Position numbers and translations under genes: made by a program
Assembly (NCBI GenBank): GCA_045805345.1
Contig: JBJMLK010000053.1
Span: forward strand, 1 to 8,018
Direction of reading: 5' to 3'
DNA from: AC-37 sp045805345
Lineage (GTDB): Bacteria; Actinomycetota; Thermoleophilia; Solirubrobacterales; Thermoleophilaceae
Length of the DNA: 8,018 bases
The notes under the pieces: generated by a model
What the model saw: the letters and a program-made list of their open reading frames with translations, nothing else
Databases searched by the model: none
What the model was told of the DNA's origin: nothing
In this document: piece after piece, positions 1 through 4,010 of the stretch
How positions within the stretch are numbered: the stretch's first letter is position 1
How the letters are laid out: each line of letters begins with the position of its first letter

Positions 1-531
1 GAGCGCGAACGCGGCGAGCGCCGCCCGCGTGGTGAGCGAGCCCGACGCCGCCAGCACGACCACGGCCGCGAGGAACGCGAAGGCCGGCACGACCATCAGC
101 AGCGCGTACGCGCGCCGCCGCTCCTGCCCGAGCGCGCAGCCCGCCGCGAGGCGCGTGACGAGCGTGCCGGCCAGCCCGACCAAACCGGCGGCCACCGCGC
201 CGGTCCCGGCGCCCGCCGCGGCGAGCGCCGCCACCGCGACCGATGTCGCGAGGGTCACGAGCGCGGCGTGCGTCCAGAAGGCGCCGGCGGCACCCGGCCG
301 CAGCTCGGCGATCGCCGACGACCTGACGAGGCTCACCTCGAGCCCGCAGCTGGCCAGCGCGCCGCCGACCAGGGCGATCGCCTGAGCGAGCGCCACCTCG
401 CCCTGGCGGCGTGGCCCGAGCTCGCCGGCGATCACGAGGATGGCGATCGCGCGCAACCCCACCACGGCGGCGACCACGACCAGGTTGCGGGCGCTGGCGG
501 CACGGAGCCGCGAGGCCGCGTCTAGTCGAAT
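1..531 (-). CDS. Flippase-like multi-spanning membrane protein, N-terminal part (runs off the window)
   Basis: Reading leftward from about base 531, an open frame with strong GC3 coding bias continues through base 1 with no stop. It encodes a polytopic membrane protein. The first helix is near ARNLVVVAAVVGLRAIAILV, followed by ELGPRRQGEVALAQAIALVG and a second helix with ASCGLEVSLVR; further Ala/Leu/Val-rich helices follow, separated by Arg-rich loops such as GQERRRAY. The pattern 'RN - helix - LGP..QGE.ALA - helix - GLE.SLVR' is typical of oligosaccharide flippases of the Wzx/MOP group, which move lipid-linked sugars across the inner membrane. The start is unresolved: no in-frame ATG exists near the DUF177 stop. 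The candidates are ATT at 531, CTG at 483 and GTG at 477; GTG would cut into the first helix. I placed the boundary at 531, overlapping DUF177 by 10 bases. Membrane protein is firm, flippase is likely, and the exact family is uncertain. Confidence 0.62.
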   Translation of the reverse strand, partial: MRLDAASRLRAASARNLVVVAAVVGLRAIAILVIAGELGPRRQGEVALAQAIALVGGALASCGLEVSLVRSSAIAELRPGAAGAFWTHAALVTLATSVAVAALAAAGAGTGAVAAGLVGLAGTLVTRLAAGCALGQERRRAYALLMVVPAFAFLAAVVVLAASGSLTTRAALAAFAL

Positions 532-1037
532 CGCAGCTCGCTGAGCTTCGCGAAGCGCGGGTCCCGCGCGCTCTCGTGGGCGTGGCCGGGAGCCGCCTCG
601 TTCAGGTTCTCCCCGCAGACGGCGCAGATGCCGAGACACTCGGTCCGGCACACGATCTGCGCCGGCAGGGCCAGCGCCAGCGCGTCGCGCGCCCACGCCC
701 GGACGTCCACCTCGTCGCCATCCACGTACGGCGAGCTGAGGTCGTCGCCCCCGCCCGGCTGGTCCACCTCGCGCGCGTCGATCTCGAGGGCGGTGCGCGA
801 GTCCTCGAGGCAACGCATGCACGGGCCCTCGAGCCGGGTGCCGAAGCGCAGCCTGAGCGAGTACCCGCCGCGGGTGCGCGTCGCGTCCAGGATCGCGTCG
901 GCGAGACGGTCCTCCGAGGAGTAGCTCTGGCCGCCGAAGGCGAGGTCGTCGAGCTCCACGCGGAGGTCCACCTGCCGGCTCTGACCCGACGCGAGCTGCA
1001 GCCGGCCGAGGTCGAACACGTCCGTCTTCCCGGCCAT
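522..1037 (-). CDS. DUF177 / YceD-family protein (large-subunit rRNA accumulation protein D family)
   Basis: This 171-residue protein starts with ATG at 1037, 23 bases after the EamA stop, with no clear Shine-Dalgarno sequence. It has the DUF177 hallmarks: an N-terminal FDLGRLQLASGQSRQVDL segment, a beta-rich middle ending in CMRC (C73, C76), an acidic stretch before DVRAWARDALALALP (about 112-125), and a Cys cluster C130-x3-C134-x3-C138-x2-C141 leading into CGENLN. The tail DPRFAKLSEL (159-168) is the usual family ending. Six paired cysteines suggest metal binding, although E. coli YceD is not known to me as a zinc protein. E. coli YceD and its plant homologue affect 23S rRNA accumulation. 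The family is normally cotranscribed with rpmF (ribosomal protein L32), but here the next gene is a membrane protein. The family call is firm; the molecular activity is unknown. Confidence 0.9.
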   Translation of the reverse strand: MAGKTDVFDLGRLQLASGQSRQVDLRVELDDLAFGGQSYSSEDRLADAILDATRTRGGYSLRLRFGTRLEGPCMRCLEDSRTALEIDAREVDQPGGGDDLSSPYVDGDEVDVRAWARDALALALPAQIVCRTECLGICAVCGENLNEAAPGHAHESARDPRFAKLSELRFD

Positions 1038-1060
1038 GCGGCCGAGGGTAGCGCCGGGCG

Positions 1061-1900
1061 CTACGTGCCGCCGGAGGCCACCATCGCGACGCCTGCGAGC
1101 GCCACGGCTACGCCCAGCCGCTGAGTGCGGCTGACCCGCTCGCCGAGGATCCGGTGCGCGAGCACGACGGTCGGCACCGGGTAGAGCGAGCCGAGGACCG
1201 ACACGATCGCGAGCAGACCCTCGCGGCTGGCGAGCGCGAACAGCGCGTTGGCAACGACGTCGAGCACGCCCACGGCCGCGACCGCCGGCATCCGCCGCCC
1301 CAGCCCGACCGGCGCGCGGACGGCGAGCGCCCACGCGGCCAGCAGGGCCAGCGAGCCGCTCCGCGCGCCGACGAGCGCGGACGCCGCGCCGCCGTGCTGG
1401 CTTGCGCGGCCGAGGAAGAACACGAACAGCCCGAGCAGCAGCGCGGCCACCGCCGCCAGCGCGATCGCATCGCGCCGGCCGGGCTCCTCGGCGGCGCGCT
1501 CCTCGACCGACGCCATGACGGCGCCGCCGAGCGCCACCAGCGCACCGGCGAGCGCCACCGCCCGCGGGTCGTCGCCGGCGGCGAGCGACAGCACCAGCGG
1601 GACCACCGCTCCGCACGCGGCCACCGGCGCGACCACGCTGACCGTCCCCACGGCCAGCGCCCGGTAGAACGCCGCGAGCCCGAGCCCACCGCCGACCCCC
1701 GCGAGCAGACCGATCCCGAACCCCTCGCCGTCGATGCCCGCCCCCGACACGAGCACGACGATCCCGAGCGCGACGAACCCCGCCGCCTGCGAGACGACCG
1801 CGACCGAGACGACCGGCAGCCGCCGCGTGAGCAGGCCGCCCGCGAAGTCAGCCGACCCCCACGCGAGCGACGCGCCGAGCGCGAGCGCTACGGCCGCCAC
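1061..1900 (-). CDS. EamA/DMT-superfamily transporter
   Basis: This 279-residue protein is almost entirely hydrophobic, with about ten predicted membrane helices in two five-helix halves, the standard EamA layout. The first half opens with LALGASLAWGSADFAGGLLTRR, and a later helix carries FYRALAVGTVSVVAPVAACGAVVPLVL, a typical end-of-repeat signature. The second half begins near RRDAIALAAVAALLLGLFVF and ends with LYPVPTVVLAHRILGERVSR followed by LGVAVALAGVAMVA, the conserved EamA terminal helix pair. These carriers export or import small metabolites such as amino acids, but the substrate cannot be read from sequence. Start: GTG at 1900 is the first standard start after an in-frame TAG at 1915-1913; a CTG at 1912 is the only alternative upstream. 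No strong ribosome binding site is seen. It probably heads a unit with DUF177 and the flippase-like gene. Its position between the SepIVA-like gene and DUF177 is not what I expect from other actinobacterial clusters. Confidence 0.88.
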   Translation of the reverse strand: MAAVALALGASLAWGSADFAGGLLTRRLPVVSVAVVSQAAGFVALGIVVLVSGAGIDGEGFGIGLLAGVGGGLGLAAFYRALAVGTVSVVAPVAACGAVVPLVLSLAAGDDPRAVALAGALVALGGAVMASVEERAAEEPGRRDAIALAAVAALLLGLFVFFLGRASQHGGAASALVGARSGSLALLAAWALAVRAPVGLGRRMPAVAAVGVLDVVANALFALASREGLLAIVSVLGSLYPVPTVVLAHRILGERVSRTQRLGVAVALAGVAMVASGGT

Positions 1901-1943
1901 GCGGCCAAACAGCTAGGGCAATGAATGGAGAGCACGGAGCGGA

Positions 1944-1971
1944 GCTATAGCGCGCCCGAAGCGCCGGCCAA
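1944..1971 (-). promoter_or_regulatory. Candidate sigma-A-type promoter for the EamA-DUF177-flippase unit
   Basis: On the minus strand, TTGGCC (1971-1966) and TATAGC (1949-1944) are separated by 16 bases, each matching four of six positions of the TTGACA / TATAAT consensus. The -10 lies 43 bases before the EamA GTG. This is the most AT-containing spot in the spacer, and the -10 sits in an 8-base palindrome GCTATAGC (1944-1951). The match is weak and the call rests on position as much as on sequence. Confidence 0.33.
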
Positions 1972-2043
1972 GCGGTGAACAGCAAGAGCCGCGTGGGGGC
2001 ACCGGCTCCGCCGGGCGCTAAGCGCGGAACCACCAACGCAGCT

Positions 2044-2137
2044 CGGGCGGGTGGCGGGGTGTCGTCGTTTTCCTTCCGACGACGCTACGCAGTTTGGAGT
2101 CGGGAGGGAAATGACGACCCCCGACAGGACCCGCCCG
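2044..2137 (-). other. Candidate structured RNA: three-way junction between the SepIVA-like gene and the EamA gene
   Basis: Three nested perfect helices can be drawn. P1 pairs 2044-2052 (CGGGCGGGT on the plus strand) with 2129-2137, nine pairs. P2 pairs 2061-2067 (GTCGTCG) with 2077-2083, seven pairs closing a 9-base loop. P3 pairs 2099-2104 (GTCGGG) with 2120-2125, six pairs closing a 15-base loop. The P2 and P3 loops are complementary over five bases (2069-2073 with 2107-2111, TTTCC with GGAAA), so a kissing contact is possible. An alternative fold pairs the GGGGT..CGTC segment (2056-2066, two-base bulge) with GACGACCCC (2113-2121), disrupting P2 and P3. No T-run follows, so it is not a classical terminator. 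It begins 9 bases after the SepIVA-like stop and ends about 145 bases before the EamA start. I match it to no known riboswitch, and GC-rich DNA yields chance helices. Confidence 0.35.
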
Positions 2138-2146
2138 CCAACCGCG

Positions 2147-2608
2147 TCAGGAAACCTCGGCCTCTTCGCGCCCCGCCAACCGGTCCCGCCCACGCTGCAC
2201 CGCAGCCGTGAACTTCTGGAGGTTCACCTCAAGCGTGTTGAGGATGTCGTCCGCGTAGTCCTCCGCGCCGAGCCGGATCTCCCGCTCGCGCGTGCGCGCC
2301 TCCTCGATGATGTCCTCGGCCTGGCGCTCGGCCTGCTTCACGACCTCCTCCTGGGAGATCAGCCGCGCCTGCTCGTCGCGCGCTTCCTTCAGGACCCGCT
2401 CGGCCTCGCGCTTGGCCTCGGCCAGCATCTCCTGACGCTCCTTGACGATCCAGCGCGCCTGCTTGATCTCCTCGGGGATCGTCGCGCGCATCTGGTCGAG
2501 GATGTCGTAGACCTCTTCCTTGTCGACGCGCACCTGGTCGGTCAGCGGGACCGGCTTGGCGTTGTGGATCTGGTCGTCGAGCTTGTCGATCAGGACGAGA
2601 ACGTCCAT
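2147..2608 (-). CDS. sepIVA: SepIVA/DivIVA-like coiled-coil cell-division or envelope scaffold protein (short form)
   Basis: This is a 153-residue, highly charged protein. Residues 1-47 form a module, LIDKLDDQIHNAKPVPLTDQVR then VYDILDQMRATIPEE, that lines up with what I recall of the mycobacterial SepIVA N-terminus (ALDEL..IVEEARGVPMT... VLELIDDIKDAIPGE). Residues from about 50 to 130 are a long Glu/Arg/Ala coiled coil (AEAKREAERVLKEARDEQAR), including LISQEEVVKQAERQAEDI, comparable to SepIVA LVSQTEVVQAA. The tail GAEDYADDILNTLEVNLQKF, then VQRGRDRL, matches the SepIVA C-terminus. SepIVA acts in septation and envelope growth in mycobacteria, and coaD and DUF177 are its usual neighbours, which supports the assignment. 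The protein is much shorter than the mycobacterial one, apparently lacking most of the central coiled-coil repeats. Automated annotation may mislabel it as ATP synthase subunit B because of the coiled coil. The start ATG has a Shine-Dalgarno sequence. Confidence 0.72.
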   Translation of the reverse strand: MDVLVLIDKLDDQIHNAKPVPLTDQVRVDKEEVYDILDQMRATIPEEIKQARWIVKERQEMLAEAKREAERVLKEARDEQARLISQEEVVKQAERQAEDIIEEARTREREIRLGAEDYADDILNTLEVNLQKFTAAVQRGRDRLAGREEAEVS

Positions 2609-2899
2609 GTGTGAACCTCAGTTCCCCGCGGGCGACACGCGCACGCGTATCTCGTCGGCGATCTTCTCAAGGTTCTCCTTCGGGAGGCGAACCTGGTCGG
2701 TGAGCGGCACGGGCCTCGCGTCGCGCAGCGCGGCGTCGAACTCGGCGATCGGCGGGAGCGCAGCCGTCAGGCCGACGCGCGTCGCCTCCGTCCGCATCTC
2801 CTCGAGTGTGCTGCGCATCTCTTCCTTCTCTACTCGTACCTGGTCGGTGAGTGGAACTTGCTTCGCCCAGCGGATCTGCTTGTCGAGCCTCTCCATGAG
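2483..2899 (-). repeat. Three diverged copies of a 38-residue coding module across two genes
   Basis: Copies lie at about 2899-2786, 2749-2636 and 2593-2483 (minus strand). Each encodes an amphipathic helix with a D(K/A/D)(Q/A)(I/L) core, then A(K/R)(P/Q)VPLTDQVR, then a hydrophobic residue, a short spacer with K-E, and a second helix (M/L/V)xxx(L/I)xx(M/I)R. At the DNA level the segment CCTGGTCGGT (plus strand, near 2533, 2692 and 2839) is identical in all three, while the flanks have diverged. The pattern fits tandem duplication followed by divergence, with strong constraint on VPLTDQVR. Confidence 0.8.
2616..2619 (-). promoter_or_regulatory. Ribosome binding site of the SepIVA-like gene, overlapping the upstream stop codon
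   Basis: On the minus strand, GAGG lies seven bases before the ATG at 2608 and shares two bases with the TGA stop (2620-2618) of the preceding 99-residue gene (CTGAGGTTCACACATG). A Shine-Dalgarno sequence merged with a stop codon implies coupled translation of the two module-bearing proteins. Confidence 0.6.
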
Positions 2900-2917
2900 G
2901 CCCGGCAGGTCGAACAC
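2618..2917 (-). CDS. Small protein with two tandem SepIVA-N-like VPLTDQVR modules
   Basis: This 99-residue protein consists of two copies of the module found at the N-terminus of the next gene product. Copy 1 spans about residues 7-44 (LMERLDKQIRWAKQVPLTDQ, then VRVEKEEMRSTLEEMRTE). Copy 2 spans about 57-94 (IAEFDAALRDARPVPLTDQV, then RLPKENLEKIADEIRVRV). VPLTDQVR is identical in both, and a Lys-Glu pair follows. There is no long coiled coil, signal peptide or membrane segment. Start: GTG at 2917 lies four bases after the coaD stop and aligns the first residues (VFDLPGLMERLDKQI) with the start of the SepIVA-like protein. A TTG at 2953 would overlap coaD by 32 bases, and an ATG at 2896 would trim the module. 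A GGAGG sequence lies inside coaD but about 20 bases upstream, too far to be ideal. I know no named function; a partner or regulator of the adjacent scaffold is an inference from the shared module and coupling. Confidence 0.75.
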   Translation of the reverse strand: MFDLPGLMERLDKQIRWAKQVPLTDQVRVEKEEMRSTLEEMRTEATRVGLTAALPPIAEFDAALRDARPVPLTDQVRLPKENLEKIADEIRVRVSPAGN

Positions 2918-2921
2918 TTCG

Positions 2922-3425
2922 TCAGCGCCTGAGCGCTTCCTCCAAACGCGCAATGACTCGCTCCGGTACCAAGCCTGACAGGTCGCCGCCGAACATCGCC
3001 AGCTCCTTCACCCCGCTCGAGCTGAGAAACGTGTACTCGGGCGAGGAGAACATGTACATGCTCTCGATGTCTGGTGCCATCTTGCGGTTGAGCTGGTTCA
3101 TCTCGAACTCGTACTCGAAGTCCGAGATGGCCCGCAGGCCCTTGACGATCGTTCGCGCGCCGTGCTCGCGGGCAAAGTCGACGAGCAGCGTAGCAAAGGG
3201 TTTTACCTGCACATTCCCTATTTCTGAGACCTCGGACTCGATGAACGAGACGCGCTCCTCGGCGCTGAAGAGGGTCTTCTGCTTGCGCACGGGCTGGTTC
3301 ACCACGCCCACCACCACCGTGTCGAACACCATCGCGGCGCGGCGGATAATGTCCACGTGGCCGTTCGTGACCGGGTCGTAGGTGCCCGGGCAGATCGCGG
3401 TGCCCTTGTGGTCAGTCGACGACAT
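2922..3425 (-). CDS. coaD: Phosphopantetheine adenylyltransferase (CoaD)
   Basis: CoaD transfers AMP from ATP to 4'-phosphopantetheine, giving dephospho-CoA, the penultimate step of coenzyme A synthesis, in the cytosol. The 167-residue length is normal for the family. Visible motifs are PGTYDPVTNGH (13-23), carrying the nucleotidyltransferase (T/H)xGH signature as T20-N-G-H23; the KGLRAISDFEYE stretch (95-106), which contributes ATP and phosphate contacts; and FLSSSGVKE (133-141), the family's ISSS.VKE site. ATG at 3425 lies inside the end of rsmD with a 14-base overlap, so translation is likely coupled. The gene ends four bases before the GTG of the next small gene. Codons 67-78 (3227-3192) hold a run of A/T-ending codons, including ATA, AAT, GTA, AAA and TTT, unlike the rest of the window. 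Confidence 0.97.
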   Translation of the reverse strand: MSSTDHKGTAICPGTYDPVTNGHVDIIRRAAMVFDTVVVGVVNQPVRKQKTLFSAEERVSFIESEVSEIGNVQVKPFATLLVDFAREHGARTIVKGLRAISDFEYEFEMNQLNRKMAPDIESMYMFSSPEYTFLSSSGVKELAMFGGDLSGLVPERVIARLEEALRR

Positions 3426-3951
3426 AGTGGAAGGCGATCCGCGTGTCGCCGTACACGCGCTCGTCGTCGAGCGGAAGGTCGAGCACGAGCGGCTCGCGCT
3501 TGTCGGATTCGGTCACGATCGTGGCGGTGGGGCTGAGGACGCCGGGCAGCAGCCGGGTGAGCGGCTCCGCCAAGCGGGGGGCGGAACTATATGGGGGGTC
3601 GACGAACAGCAGGTCGAACTCGAAGCTGCCCGCGACGGTGTCGAGCCAACGCAGGACCTCCCACTCGAAGACCTCGACGCCCTCGAGTATCCCCAGCGCC
3701 GCGAGGTTGAAGTTGAGGATGCCGACCGCGCCGTGGTCGCGCTCGACGAACGTCGCGTTCCGCGCGCCGCGCGACAGCGCCTCGATGCCGAGCGCGCCCG
3801 ACCCCGCGAACAGGTCCGCCACCCGGAGGTCCTCCACGTCGCCGAGGATCGAGAACAGCGACTCGCGCACGCGGTCGGCGGTCGGCCGCGTCCTGACGCC
3901 CGGCGGGACCTTCAGGCGCCGGCCCCGGTACTCCCCCGCGATCACCCTCAT
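3412..3951 (-). CDS. rsmD: 16S rRNA (guanine(966)-N2)-methyltransferase RsmD
   Basis: RsmD methylates G966 of 16S rRNA in the 30S subunit using S-adenosylmethionine. The 179-residue length is typical. It starts MRVIAGEYRGRRL and continues through TRPTADRVRESLFSIL (21-36), the usual family opening. The Rossmann SAM-binding loop is ADLFAGSGALGIEALSRGA (45-63), and the catalytic motif for exocyclic amine methylation is DPPY (118-121) within LLFVDPPYSS. The start is the ATG at 3951, because the family begins with exactly this R-V/I-I-x-G sequence. No Shine-Dalgarno sequence precedes it; instead a 9-codon mini-ORF stops two bases upstream. The reading frame stays open upstream into recG, but that extension is only a shadow of recG. 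The rsmD-coaD pairing is widespread in bacteria. Confidence 0.96.
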   Translation of the reverse strand: MRVIAGEYRGRRLKVPPGVRTRPTADRVRESLFSILGDVEDLRVADLFAGSGALGIEALSRGARNATFVERDHGAVGILNFNLAALGILEGVEVFEWEVLRWLDTVAGSFEFDLLFVDPPYSSAPRLAEPLTRLLPGVLSPTATIVTESDKREPLVLDLPLDDERVYGDTRIAFHYVVD

Positions 3952-4010
3952 GTCTAAACGGGTTCTACGCGGATCGCCGGCATGTCTAACCGGTATTACG
4001 CGGGAATCGC
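3949..4010. repeat. Imperfect tandem duplication of about 30 bases at the recG-rsmD junction
   Basis: On the plus strand, CATGTCTAA occurs at 3949-3957 and 3981-3989, ACGCGG at 3967-3972 and 3998-4003, and ATCGC at 3973-3977 and 4006-4010. The offsets of 32, 31 and 33 bases mean the two copies align with single-base indels and a few substitutions. One copy contains the rsmD start codon and the other contains the recG stop codon (TAA, 3998-3996), so the whole recG-rsmD spacer is essentially made by this duplication. Confidence 0.7.
3954..3983 (-). CDS. Possible 9-codon leader mini-ORF before rsmD
   Basis: On the minus strand, an ATG at 3983 opens MPAIRVEPV and stops at TAG (3956-3954), two bases before the rsmD ATG. 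Its ATG is preceded by TTAGAC, exactly as the rsmD ATG is, because both lie in a duplicated segment. A ribosome finishing here could reinitiate on rsmD, which lacks its own Shine-Dalgarno sequence; equally, the ATG could be a non-functional by-product of the duplication. There is no independent evidence of translation. Confidence 0.25.
   Translation of the reverse strand: MPAIRVEPV

Noticed and set aside
2002..2025. Two small hairpins, CCGGC-TCC-GCCGG (2002-2014) and GCGC-TAA-GCGC (2015-2025).
   Set aside because: Stems of five and four pairs are expected by chance at this GC content, and no T-run follows that would make a terminator.
1901..2146. Short open frames on both strands, and a possible tRNA suggested by a CCACCA-like end near 2031.
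   Set aside because: The frames lack GC3 bias and recognisable sequence. No T-arm (GTTCGAATC-like) or cloverleaf pairing could be drawn, so no tRNA is called.
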